Assembly: GCA_946061495.1 (NCBI GenBank)
Contig: CAMGSV010000006.1
Span: forward strand, 1 to 27,169
From: an uncultured Spirochaetales bacterium
GTDB taxonomy: Bacteria > Spirochaetota > Spirochaetia > Treponematales > Treponemataceae
DNA: 27,169 nt
Reading direction: 5' to 3'
Shown here: positions 15,928 through 23,929 of the stretch, piece by piece
Position numbering within the stretch: the first letter of the stretch is position 1
Layout of the letters: each line of letters opens with the position of its first letter
The notes under the pieces: model-generated
What the model was told of the DNA's origin: nothing
What the model saw: only the letters and a program-made list of their open reading frames with translations
Databases searched by the model: none
Program-made: the position numbers and the translations under genes

Positions 15928-17010
15928 ATGGAAAGCTTTGGAAGGCTCCTGAGGGCAGCCCGTGAGAGCAAGAATATCGACATAGAAACAGCCGCCAACG
16001 AGACGGTGATTTCAAAGACCTACCTGCAGGCTCTGGAGCAGGAGCAGTTGGAGAAATTCCCCAGCGAAACCTATCTCATGGGCTTCCTGAAAAATTATGC
16101 CGAGTATCTTGAGGTGGATGTGGGGCATATCACCTCCCTCTACCGGGCAAAGAAGATTCAAGAGGCACCCATACCTCCTTCCCTCCTGCAGCGAACCGCC
16201 CCACGCTTTGTAAAGCCCCTGATTATATCATTGATTTCACTGGCAGTCATCGGTGTCGGTGTTGCCCTGTGGTTCATCTTCCTCAATAAGGAGGAGGTAA
16301 CTGACGAGACGACGGTTGTTTCCGGCCAAGTTGACTCCGGGCGTTACACCCTGACTGACCAGCCCCTCACCAAGCGGGTGTACAAGGGTGACATCATCGC
16401 CGTACCCACGGAGGAGGGGGACATCGACCTCATTGTGGGACAGACGCTGAACGAGCTGCAGCTCATCACCCCCGCCGGCACCCAGACCTTGGAGCTCAGC
16501 GAGGAACGGGAGCTGGACATTGATGGTCAGGGTGGCGCTGAAATCATCATCTATCTTTCCGACATTTCCCGCACCGATGACAGCCGCGGAGCTGAGGTTC
16601 GTGTTCTGTTGAAGGACGAGTCCGCCGTAGTGTCGGCCAAAACCGACATGGAGAGCATCCCGGCAGCCGACCAGGTGGCAAACCAGCGGTACACCATCCA
16701 CGAGGACAACCGGGCGTATCCCTTCACCCTCAACATCACCGTCCGGGCAGCCTGTATGCTCCGCTACCGCATCGACTCAAAGGATCCCATCGAGGATTAC
16801 TATGCGGCAGGCGACCTGGTCACCATCCAGGCCAGCAATGGCATCCGACTGTGGGTGTCCAACATCAACGCCATAAAGATTCAGGTGCAGGCTGGACTGA
16901 GAAACTATGACCTGGAAATGGGAAAGGCAGGACAGGTGGTGGCAGAAGACATCAAATGGGTTCGTGACAGCGACGGAACCTACCGACTGGTGGTGATTGG
17001 CCTTGACTAG
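15928..17010 (+). CDS. RodZ-like cytoskeletal/shape protein (HTH + TM + C-terminal beta domain)
   Basis: The 360-residue protein has an N-terminal Xre/Cro-like helix-turn-helix (about 1-70: FGRLLRAARESKNIDIETAA, then YLQALEQEQLEKFPSETYLM, FLKNYAEYL). The FPSETYLMGFLKNYA motif is the RodZ hallmark used to bind MreB. A single TM segment lies at about 96-119 and a periplasmic part follows, ending in a DUF4115-like beta domain (residues ~275-345, ending in the W-V-S-N / L-E-M-G-K pattern). It should sit in the inner membrane and link MreB to wall synthesis. AAAGGA precedes the ATG. The 3' end overlaps rimO by 8 bp. Many genomes place a rodZ-like gene near an MTTase gene, as here. Confidence 0.83.
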   Translation: MESFGRLLRAARESKNIDIETAANETVISKTYLQALEQEQLEKFPSETYLMGFLKNYAEYLEVDVGHITSLYRAKKIQEAPIPPSLLQRTAPRFVKPLIISLISLAVIGVGVALWFIFLNKEEVTDETTVVSGQVDSGRYTLTDQPLTKRVYKGDIIAVPTEEGDIDLIVGQTLNELQLITPAGTQTLELSEERELDIDGQGGAEIIIYLSDISRTDDSRGAEVRVLLKDESAVVSAKTDMESIPAADQVANQRYTIHEDNRAYPFTLNITVRAACMLRYRIDSKDPIEDYYAAGDLVTIQASNGIRLWVSNINAIKIQVQAGLRNYDLEMGKAGQVVAEDIKWVRDSDGTYRLVVIGLD

Positions 17011-18409
17011 TTTTTTCCTTGACCAGCACGGATGTGCAAAGAACCAGATTGACGGCGAGCTGATTCTCACCCGCCTCCTGAAAAAAGGCATGAAGCGGGT
17101 GGACTCGCCGGAGGAAGCCGACCTCATCATCGTGAACTCCTGCGGCTTCATCGAAAGCGCAAAACGGGAATCTCTGGAGGCGGTCATCGATGCCAAAACA
17201 AGCTATCCCAAAGCAAAGGTGCTTTTGGCGGGCTGCCTTTCAGAACGCTACGCCGAGACCTTGGCGGAGGACCTACCGGAGGCGGACGGCATCATCGGCA
17301 ACGGCGACCTTTCCGCCATCGACTCCATCGTGGACTCCATGACGGAGGGCTGCCGTCCGGTGGAGACCTACGACCAGCAGGGAGTCTGTTGCGGCGAACG
17401 GGAGGAGCTCCTGTCCTTCCCCGGCTCCGCCTACGTGAAGATTACCGAGGGCTGCGACAACCGCTGCTCCTTCTGCGCCATCCCGCTGATTCGTGGCACC
17501 ATGCGCAGCCGTCCCGCCCAGGACATCATTGATGAAATCAAGTCCCTGGTGACACGAGGGATTGTGGAGATAAATCTGGTGGGCCAGGACTCGGCTGCCT
17601 TCGGCATGGACGGCTCCCATCCCCACAAGAAGGAGATTTGGAGTCAGTTCGACGGAACGGGAACAAAGCTCAGTCCCCTGGCCCAGCTGCTGCGCGGCAT
17701 TTCCCAGCTGGAGGGAAAATTCTGGCTGCGGCTGCTGTACATCCACCCGGACCACTTTCCCCTGGACATCCTGCCGGTTATGGCCCAGGATTCTCGGCTG
17801 CTCCCCTACTTTGACATCCCCTTCCAGAGCGGCTGCGACCCCATCATCAAGGCCATGAACAGGAACGGAACAGGAACGGAATACACCCAGCTGGTTCAGA
17901 AGATCCGCAGCCGCCTCTACAGCCCCAAACTGGGGGAGCCGGCCCTCCGCACCACCTTTCTGGTGGGCTTTCCCGGAGAGACGGATGACCACGCAGCCCA
18001 GACACTGGACTTCATCAGGGACATCCAGCCCGACTGGGCCGGCAGCTTCACCTACAGCAGGGAGGACGACACCCCCGCCGCCGCCATGAAGAACCAGGTT
18101 CCCAAGAAGGTGGCGGAAATCAGGAACCAGACCCTCCAGCAGCTGCAGGAGGAAATCACCTCGGAGCGGTTGCGCCAGCGGGTGGACCGCACCTACGACG
18201 TCCTCATCGAGGAGGTCATCGAGGGGGGCGACGGCGAGGGAAACGGCTTGGCCATCGGCCGCTGCTGGTTCCAGGCCCCGGAGGTGGACGGTGCTGTGGT
18301 GGTGAGCTACGATTTGGAGGAGCAGGGCCATCTGGTGGCCAGCGGCAGGATGGTTCCCGTGCTGGTGACCGGCAGCAGCGGCGTTGACCTGACGGGAGCG
18401 GTGCTATGA
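17003..18409 (+). CDS. rimO: ribosomal protein S12 methylthiotransferase RimO
   Basis: This radical SAM enzyme adds a methylthio group to an aspartate of ribosomal protein S12. The N-terminal MTTase domain carries three cluster cysteines (in DQHGCAKNQ, VNSCGF and LAGCLSERY). The radical SAM CxxxCxxC lies in EGCDNRCSFCAIP. A C-terminal TRAM domain follows (about 400-468). The LDQHGCAKN opening, instead of the LGCPKN of enteric RimO, and the lack of MiaB-type features favour RimO. There are two candidate TTG starts, 16997 and 17003. The second has a better spacing from GGTGGTGA. Both overlap the rodZ stop. The stop overlaps the next ATG as ATGA, so translation is coupled to the helicase. Confidence 0.92.
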   Translation: MTSFFLDQHGCAKNQIDGELILTRLLKKGMKRVDSPEEADLIIVNSCGFIESAKRESLEAVIDAKTSYPKAKVLLAGCLSERYAETLAEDLPEADGIIGNGDLSAIDSIVDSMTEGCRPVETYDQQGVCCGEREELLSFPGSAYVKITEGCDNRCSFCAIPLIRGTMRSRPAQDIIDEIKSLVTRGIVEINLVGQDSAAFGMDGSHPHKKEIWSQFDGTGTKLSPLAQLLRGISQLEGKFWLRLLYIHPDHFPLDILPVMAQDSRLLPYFDIPFQSGCDPIIKAMNRNGTGTEYTQLVQKIRSRLYSPKLGEPALRTTFLVGFPGETDDHAAQTLDFIRDIQPDWAGSFTYSREDDTPAAAMKNQVPKKVAEIRNQTLQQLQEEITSERLRQRVDRTYDVLIEEVIEGGDGEGNGLAIGRCWFQAPEVDGAVVVSYDLEEQGHLVASGRMVPVLVTGSSGVDLTGAVL

Positions 18410-20907
18410 CAGGAGACGGCGGACACGCCCCCACGGACAACCTTTGGGGTGGTGCAAGCTCCGCCGCAGGCTCCCGCTCCCATCCCACCTCGGAAGACTA
18501 TCTTTCCGTCCTGAACGAGGAGCAGCGGCAGGCTGTTGTCCACAACGGAAAATCCCTGCTGATTCTGGCTGGCGCCGGCTCCGGCAAGACCAGGGTCATC
18601 ACCACCAAGATTGCCTACCTCATCGGCGAGAAGGGGGTGGACCCCTATTCCATCCTCGCTGTCACCTTCACTAAGAAGGCCGCCCAAGAGATGGCGGAGC
18701 GGGCCCATTTTCTGGAGCCCCGATCCGTCCACGCCAGCCTGCGGACCTTCCACTCCTTCGGCTCCTGGTTCCTCCGCCAGTACACCCAAGAGGCGGGAAT
18801 CGACAGGAACTTCACCGTCTACGACGACGAGGACTCCGCCACCCTGATGCACAAGGCCATGCCCCAGCTGAACCGGCAGGAGGCAAAGTCCATGGCGGCA
18901 AAGATTGCCCGGGCCAAGGACTATTGCTGGGAGCCGGACTCCCCGGAGCTGTTCCACATAGACTCCTCGGAGCTGTTTCCCCGGTGCTACGAGGCCTACC
19001 AGCAGCGGCTTCGGGAGACGGGCAACATCGACTTCGGGGACCTCATCATGCTGCCGGTGCGGCTGATGGAGGAGGATGGCCTCATTCGCCAGCACATGCA
19101 CCGACGGTTCAGCGTCATCATGGTGGACGAGTACCAGGACTCCAATGTGGCCCAGTTCAAGCTGCTGCGGCAGCTGGTGGGGGAGGACACCTACGTCTGC
19201 GTGGTGGGTGACGACGACCAGTCCATCTACAGCTTCCGTGGGGCGGAGGTGCAGAACATCCTGCAATTTCCCAAGCACTTCGAGCACACCCACATCATCA
19301 AGCTGGAGAAGAACTACCGCTCCACCCCCCAGATTCTTGCCACCGCCAACGACTCCATCAAGAACAACAGCGACCGCTTTGAAAAGAGCCTCCAGCCCAC
19401 ACGGCCTGCGGGGGCGCTGCCCGCCCTCACCTTCCTGGACAACTCCCAGGACGAGACGGCCTTTTGCGCCGACGTCATCGAAAAGGCCCACCAACGGGGC
19501 ATTCCCTACCGTGACTGGGCCCTGCTGTACCGCACCAACGCCCAGTCCCTAGGCTTCGAGACGGAATTCCTCCACCGCAAGATTCCCTACACCATCGTGG
19601 GGGCACTGAAATTCTACGACCGGGAGGAAATCAAGGACGCACTGGCAATCCTTTCCCTGGTGGCGAACCCTAGGGACGAAATCGCCTTCCGCCGCATCGT
19701 CAACAAGCCCTCCCGTGGCATCGGGGAGAAGACCCAGGAGAAGATTGTGGAGCGGGCAAAGGCAGACACCGGAACGAAGGGGGACGGAGGTGGCGGCAGC
19801 TACGTGGCGGCCTGCAAGGAAGAGATGGCCACTGCCACCAAGAAGGCCCAGGGGGGACTGAAGGAGTTTGTGTCCCTGATAGAAAGCCTGACCGTACTGC
19901 TGGAGGAGAACCAGCAGCAGAAGCAGCCCCTGCCGGTGGAGGACCTGGCAAACCAGGTGGACAGCCTCTTCTATCAGAGTACGACCGAAACGGAGTCCAC
20001 CCCAGAGGAGAAGCTGCCGCTGGAGATGCCCCTGACAGCAGAGCTTTCCCCTGACCAGACGGATTCCCTGGCCGATACTTCCAAGGGTGCCGAGGATTCC
20101 CAGGAAGGACAGCCGGAACAAAGCCAGCAGCCACCACGAAGGAAGGCCGGCAAGAAGAAGCTCTCACATTTCGTGGAGCAGCTGAACCAGCTCAGCGGGC
20201 TTATGGAATACCACGCAGCCCAGGACGAGGTGGCGGGAACCCAGCGGGTGGCCAACCTGCAGGAGCTGGCCAACAGCGCCGTCCTCTACCCCATGACCAT
20301 GGCGGGGCTGCTGGACTTTTTGGACCACATCCAGCTGGACCGCACCCTGGAAAACAACAGCGACGGCGACACCGATGCCGTCACCCTCATCACCGTCCAC
20401 AACACCAAGGGGCTGGAATTCCCCCGGGTGATCCTCACGGGGCTGGAGTACGGCGTCTTTCCCCGACAGGACAAGAAGGACGAGAGCCTGGAGGAGGAGC
20501 GCCGCCTCTTCTACGTGGGCGTCACCCGTGCCCAGCACCAGCTCCTGCTCACCTCCTGCCGCAAGCGAGTCCGCTACGGCCACCTGGAGGAGATGATGCC
20601 CAGCCCCTTCCTGCTGGAGATCCAGGAGAACCACCTGCGGCATCTGGGGGAGATTCCCTACGTCTACCGCTCCCTGCGGCGGGAGCAGGCGGGACAAGCC
20701 ACCACGCCCACCGCCATGGCCACCCATCCTCTGGCGGCAAAATGGAAGGTGGGCCGCACCGTCTACCACGACGACTACGGCTACGGCGGCATAATCCGCA
20801 CCCGAACCGAGGAGGATGAGTTCGTGGTGGTGGTGAAATTCGAGACCGGGGCAGAAAAGCAGTTCATGCCGGAATACCAGCGCCAGCTGATGCTGGTGGA
20901 GGGCTAG
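18406..20907 (+). CDS. UvrD/PcrA-type superfamily 1 DNA helicase
   Basis: The 833-residue protein carries all SF1A motifs: Walker A AGAGSGKT (Lys61), TFTKKAAQEM, Walker B MVDEYQDS (Asp241-Glu242), VVGDDDQSIYSFRGA, EKNYRST, ITVHNTKGLEFP and FYVGVTRAQ. Residues ~776-833 resemble the Tudor-like tail of PcrA/UvrD that contacts RNA polymerase (KWKVGRTVYHDDYGYGGII). It should unwind DNA 3'-5' in repair and restart. Two family-unusual parts are a Gly/Ser-rich N-terminal extension of about 30 residues and a polar Glu/Gln/Pro/Ser-rich insert at about 524-586 ending in RRKAGKKKL. Its ATG overlaps the rimO stop, and hflX begins 2 bp after its stop. UvrD, PcrA and Rep cannot be told apart here. Confidence 0.93.
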   Translation: MTGDGGHAPTDNLWGGASSAAGSRSHPTSEDYLSVLNEEQRQAVVHNGKSLLILAGAGSGKTRVITTKIAYLIGEKGVDPYSILAVTFTKKAAQEMAERAHFLEPRSVHASLRTFHSFGSWFLRQYTQEAGIDRNFTVYDDEDSATLMHKAMPQLNRQEAKSMAAKIARAKDYCWEPDSPELFHIDSSELFPRCYEAYQQRLRETGNIDFGDLIMLPVRLMEEDGLIRQHMHRRFSVIMVDEYQDSNVAQFKLLRQLVGEDTYVCVVGDDDQSIYSFRGAEVQNILQFPKHFEHTHIIKLEKNYRSTPQILATANDSIKNNSDRFEKSLQPTRPAGALPALTFLDNSQDETAFCADVIEKAHQRGIPYRDWALLYRTNAQSLGFETEFLHRKIPYTIVGALKFYDREEIKDALAILSLVANPRDEIAFRRIVNKPSRGIGEKTQEKIVERAKADTGTKGDGGGGSYVAACKEEMATATKKAQGGLKEFVSLIESLTVLLEENQQQKQPLPVEDLANQVDSLFYQSTTETESTPEEKLPLEMPLTAELSPDQTDSLADTSKGAEDSQEGQPEQSQQPPRRKAGKKKLSHFVEQLNQLSGLMEYHAAQDEVAGTQRVANLQELANSAVLYPMTMAGLLDFLDHIQLDRTLENNSDGDTDAVTLITVHNTKGLEFPRVILTGLEYGVFPRQDKKDESLEEERRLFYVGVTRAQHQLLLTSCRKRVRYGHLEEMMPSPFLLEIQENHLRHLGEIPYVYRSLRREQAGQATTPTAMATHPLAAKWKVGRTVYHDDYGYGGIIRTRTEEDEFVVVVKFETGAEKQFMPEYQRQLMLVEG

Positions 20908-20909
20908 CC

Positions 20910-22274
20910 ATGTACGAAGTAGAGTTGGAGGCACGGCAAAAGGTCCGCTGCCTTTTGGTGTTGCCGCCCTCGGTGCAGCGGCGGGAGCTTGAGAGCTTGG
21001 TACAGACACTGGATATGGAGGTGGCGGACACCGTCACCCTGCCGGAGCGGAATCCCTCCGTCACCATCGCCCGGTTCGGCATCGGCAGCGGCAAGGCACA
21101 GGAAATTGCGGAGCTGGCGGAAGCCCAGGAGGCTGACTGCATCATCTTTGACACGGAGCTGCTTCCCGCCCGCCGTAGTAAGGATGATGGCAGCCTCCCG
21201 CTAACGGAAGGCCACGGCACGCATCCTAGCAGCCCCGCCGTGGTGCCCTATCCCGACATCACCCCAACCCGCCAGCGGAACTGGGAGAAGCTGGCGGGCA
21301 TCCCCGTCTTTGACCGGCAGGAGGTGATCCTGCGAATCTTCCAGCGGCGGGCCAGAACACGGGAGGCCGTCCTGCAGGTGGAGCTGGCCCAGCTCACCTA
21401 TTCCCTGCCACGGCTGGCCCACTCCTACGGGGACATGGCCCGCCAGCGGGGCGGAAGCTACGGCTCCAAGGGCGCTGGCGAGACAAAGCTGGAGCTGGAC
21501 CGACGCAGCATCCAGAACAGGATTGTCCAGGTGCGGCGGGAGCTGGACAAGGTGGTGCGGGAACGGCAAACCCAGCGGAAGCGGCGGGACAAGATTCCAC
21601 TGCCCAGCTGCGCCCTGGTGGGCTACACCAATGCGGGAAAGTCCAGCCTGCTGAATGTCCTCACCGGCTCCCAGGTGCTGGCTCAAGACAAGCTCTTCGC
21701 CACCCTGGACCCCACCACCCGCCGCCTTTCCATTGCCGGTGGCACGGGCCTGCTCTTGACGGACACCGTGGGATTTGTCAGCAATCTGCCCCACAGCCTG
21801 GTGGATGCCTTCAAGTCCACCTTGGAGGAGGCAGTGCAGGCCCAGCTGTTGCTGGTGGTGGTGGATGCCTCGGATCCCGCCGCCCTGGACCAGTACCACA
21901 CCGTCTGCCAGGTGCTGGAGGAAATCGGGGCCACCGACAACAAGCGGCTGGTGGTGCTGAACAAGTGCGACCGGCTGGCCAACCTTGATATCCGCCGGGC
22001 CACCCTCCAGAGCAGCTTCCCCCAGGCCCTGGAAGTCAGTGCCGTCACTGGTGCAGGGCTGCCCCAGCTGATGAATGCCATAGCCAACCAGTTGGCAGGT
22101 GGGGTGGCCCACTACAAGCTGCCCCTGGACAAGGCATTCCTGCTGAACCACATCCGCCAGCAGGGAATGATTCTGGAGGAGCAGTGGCTGGAGAACCACA
22201 TCCACCTTACCGCCCGCATCGGCTCCTCCCCCCAATTGCAGCAAACCATGGAAAACTATCGCTGGGAAGAATAA
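20910..22274 (+). CDS. hflX: ribosome-associated GTPase HflX
   Basis: This 454-residue GTPase rescues or splits stalled ribosomes. The N-terminal HflX domain is present (PTRQRNWE, the VFDRQEVILRIFQRRARTRE stretch, and YGSKGAGETKLELDRR). It is followed by a helical coiled linker and a G domain: G1 GYTNAGKSS (Lys244), G2 FATLDPTTRR, G3 DTVGF, G4 NKCD and G5 SAVTG. Residues ~90-116 form an insertion before DITPTRQRNWE, where other HflX proteins have only a few residues. It is rich in Gly, Ser, Pro and His. It begins 2 bp after the helicase stop and probably shares the lolA promoter. No T-rich terminator follows, only an inverted repeat. Confidence 0.95.
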   Translation: MYEVELEARQKVRCLLVLPPSVQRRELESLVQTLDMEVADTVTLPERNPSVTIARFGIGSGKAQEIAELAEAQEADCIIFDTELLPARRSKDDGSLPLTEGHGTHPSSPAVVPYPDITPTRQRNWEKLAGIPVFDRQEVILRIFQRRARTREAVLQVELAQLTYSLPRLAHSYGDMARQRGGSYGSKGAGETKLELDRRSIQNRIVQVRRELDKVVRERQTQRKRRDKIPLPSCALVGYTNAGKSSLLNVLTGSQVLAQDKLFATLDPTTRRLSIAGGTGLLLTDTVGFVSNLPHSLVDAFKSTLEEAVQAQLLLVVVDASDPAALDQYHTVCQVLEEIGATDNKRLVVLNKCDRLANLDIRRATLQSSFPQALEVSAVTGAGLPQLMNAIANQLAGGVAHYKLPLDKAFLLNHIRQQGMILEEQWLENHIHLTARIGSSPQLQQTMENYRWEE

Positions 22275-22300
22275 GCCTCCCCGGAAGAACAGTTGACGTG

Positions 22301-22340
22301 GACTCCATGGGGCAGATGTTGCCACCCTCCCCATGGAATC
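22301..22340 (+). repeat. inverted repeat after hflX
   Basis: GACTCCATGGGG (22301-22312) and CCCCATGGAATC (22329-22340) are inverted copies over 12 positions with one mismatch, and a 16-nt loop. There is no T-run, so this is not a standard terminator. It could stabilise the 3' end of the long upstream mRNA or act as an operator for the next gene. Confidence 0.5.
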
Positions 22341-22351
22341 AGTCCCCGCCC

Positions 22352-22380
22352 TTCCAAAATCCCTTTCCCCATGCTATACT
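22352..22380 (+). promoter_or_regulatory. promoter giving a possibly leaderless fliL-like mRNA
   Basis: TTCCAA (22352-22357), a 17-nt spacer and TATACT (22375-22380), the latter extended by an upstream TG (22372-22373). A start about 7 nt downstream falls on or beside the A of the ATG at 22387. No ribosome-binding site precedes that ATG. Confidence 0.5.
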
Positions 22381-22386
22381 GCCTCC

Positions 22387-22920
22387 ATGAAAATCACCCT
22401 CAACACCATCCTTGCCAGTCTCTGTATCCTCATTGCAGGCGCCATTATCATCGGAACAGCACTTTTCTTTGGCACAAAGAAAGCCCAACCCGTCCTTGAC
22501 CGCCGCCGCCCAGAGCCAGCTCCCACCCCTCAGGAGCAAATTATCCAGGCACAGAAAACCCAGCAGCAGACCCAGAGCGAGGCCAGCCAAACCAGCGGTG
22601 AGTTTGGAACCTACACCAGCCTAGGACAAGTTCGGGCCAGCACCATGCCAGACCCGGAAACCACCACCACCGCCCTGGTGCTTGTGGAGCCATGGTTCTC
22701 CTACACCAGTGAGGATCCAGCCTTTCAAGAGGAGCTGGACACCAAACGGCAGAACATCCACAGCATCCTCCTCCAGTTCTTCTCCAACCACAGCTACCAG
22801 CAGCTACGAGCCATGGGAGAAGAGCTGGTAAAATCACAGCTGCAGGAATCCATCAACGAGGAGTTGAGTCTCGGCAGCATTTCTGCCCTCTACTTTGAGT
22901 CCTATCTTTTCTTTGAATAA
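22387..22920 (+). CDS. FliL-like flagellar basal body-associated protein
   Basis: The 177-residue protein has one N-terminal TM segment (about 7-28, with short cytoplasmic MKITLNT) and a Pro/Gln-rich linker. The C-terminal domain of about 90 residues matches FliL: ALVLVEPWFSYTSEDPAFQE, then RQNIHSILLQFFSNHSYQQL, GEELVKSQLQESINEEL and ALYFESYLFF. FliL surrounds the stator near the flagellar motor and supports torque. No flagellar gene is adjacent, so this could be a second, divergent FliL copy. An in-frame ATG at 22333 lies upstream, but nothing supports it. The chosen ATG follows an extended -10 closely, implying a leaderless message. Confidence 0.7.
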   Translation: MKITLNTILASLCILIAGAIIIGTALFFGTKKAQPVLDRRRPEPAPTPQEQIIQAQKTQQQTQSEASQTSGEFGTYTSLGQVRASTMPDPETTTTALVLVEPWFSYTSEDPAFQEELDTKRQNIHSILLQFFSNHSYQQLRAMGEELVKSQLQESINEELSLGSISALYFESYLFFE

Positions 22921-22979
22921 ATGTGCAACCTTTTCCGTATTTCAGTGTCCAATATAACGCGGAACTTCTGGAGGTATGA

Positions 22980-23336
22980 ATGGAATCTGCATTGGTATCA
23001 TCTGCAGCCCAGGTGATTATTGCCATCATTCCAATTGTTGGAATTGTCATCGGCGGAGTGGTGGTCTTCTTTTATCTTCTGTGGCGACATCGGGAAATCT
23101 CGCTGCAGATAAAGACTGGCTGCTACCGCCCCAAGCAATTCAACATCAAGCTCTTCTCCCTGCTGACAGGTCTCCTGCTGACAGGAATCGGGCTGGTTCT
23201 CACCCTCCTCTTCTGGGTGGTGCAGGGCTTTTCCTATCCCCTGTTGGGAGGACTCCTGCCCCTCATTATCGGAGTGAGCTTCCTCGTATTCTTCAAGTTC
23301 TGCCCCGCCAACAGCAAGCACGATGGAGAAGCCTAG
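22980..23336 (+). CDS. small membrane protein, three predicted TM segments
   Basis: This 118-residue protein of unknown function has hydrophobic segments at about 10-34, 60-82 and 86-106 and a short basic loop (LWRHREISLQIKTGCYRPKQF). The tail (KFCPANSKHDGEA) is likely cytoplasmic or periplasmic and contains one Cys. The ATG follows GGAGG closely. The last 14 bp overlap the start of the ECF sigma gene, which is the best clue to its role: membrane input or modulation of the sigma/anti-sigma pair. I recognise no family. A -10-like TATAAC lies at 22953-22958. Confidence 0.7.
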   Translation: MESALVSSAAQVIIAIIPIVGIVIGGVVVFFYLLWRHREISLQIKTGCYRPKQFNIKLFSLLTGLLLTGIGLVLTLLFWVVQGFSYPLLGGLLPLIIGVSFLVFFKFCPANSKHDGEA

Positions 23337-23904
23337 CCTCTTTCCCGTGTCAGAGAATGTCGGTGCAAAGACAGAGGAAATTCTTGTCCGTTCGGCGGCA
23401 GGAGGCAACTCCCATGCCTTCGGGGAGCTGGTAAAACGATACCACCGCCGGGTGGCCGCCCTGGGCATGAGCTTTTTCAAAAATACTGCTGACACGGAGG
23501 ACTTTGTCCAGGACGTGTTCATCAAGGCCTACACAAAGCTCAGGAGTTTCCGGGGGGAAGCAAAATTCTCCACCTGGTTGCTGCGCATTGCCTACACCAC
23601 GGCGGTAAATTCCATCAAGCGGCGGAAGGAATATCTACCGCTGGCAGATGAAAATCTGTTGCGGAACCAGGACTACACCCCGGAGGAAGTCCAGATGCGC
23701 CGCCTCACCATCGAAACGGTGCGGGAATGCATCAAGGAGCTGCCGGAACGGTTCGCACTCTGCCTGGACCTGTACTTTTTCTATGACATGGCCTACGGAG
23801 AGATTTGCAAGGTAACGGACTTACCCCTGAACACGGTGAAGTCCCACATCTTCAGGGCAAAGAAGCTGCTGAAGGAAAAATTGCAGTCACGGCTGGGAGA
23901 CTGA
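23323..23904 (+). CDS. ECF-type RNA polymerase sigma factor (sigma-24/RpoE-like)
   Basis: The 193-residue protein has sigma region 2 (about 28-100: FGELVKRYHRRVAALGMSFF, then DTEDFVQDVFIKAYTKL, then FSTWLLRIAYTTAVNSIKRR) and region 4 (about 130-190: IKELPERFALCLDLYFFYDM, YGEICKVTDLPLNTVKSHIF, RAKKLLKEKL). Regions 1 and 3 are missing, as in group IV sigma factors. It should direct RNA polymerase to envelope-stress genes. The ATG lies inside the preceding membrane-protein gene and has no strong ribosome site, so it probably depends on coupled translation. The next gene has a zinc anti-sigma motif, the usual partner. A treponemal homologue is the RpoE/sigma-24 of T. pallidum. Confidence 0.92.
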   Translation: MEKPSLFPVSENVGAKTEEILVRSAAGGNSHAFGELVKRYHRRVAALGMSFFKNTADTEDFVQDVFIKAYTKLRSFRGEAKFSTWLLRIAYTTAVNSIKRRKEYLPLADENLLRNQDYTPEEVQMRRLTIETVRECIKELPERFALCLDLYFFYDMAYGEICKVTDLPLNTVKSHIFRAKKLLKEKLQSRLGD

Positions 23905-23929
23905 CTGGAAGAACATGAAGGAGACGAAA

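Noticed and set aside
17273..18331. 352-codon open frame antisense to rimO, and similar ones antisense to hflX, uvrD and the chemoreceptor
   Set aside because: They arise from GC-biased third codon positions. None has motifs or start signals, and the plus-strand genes are complete, canonical proteins.
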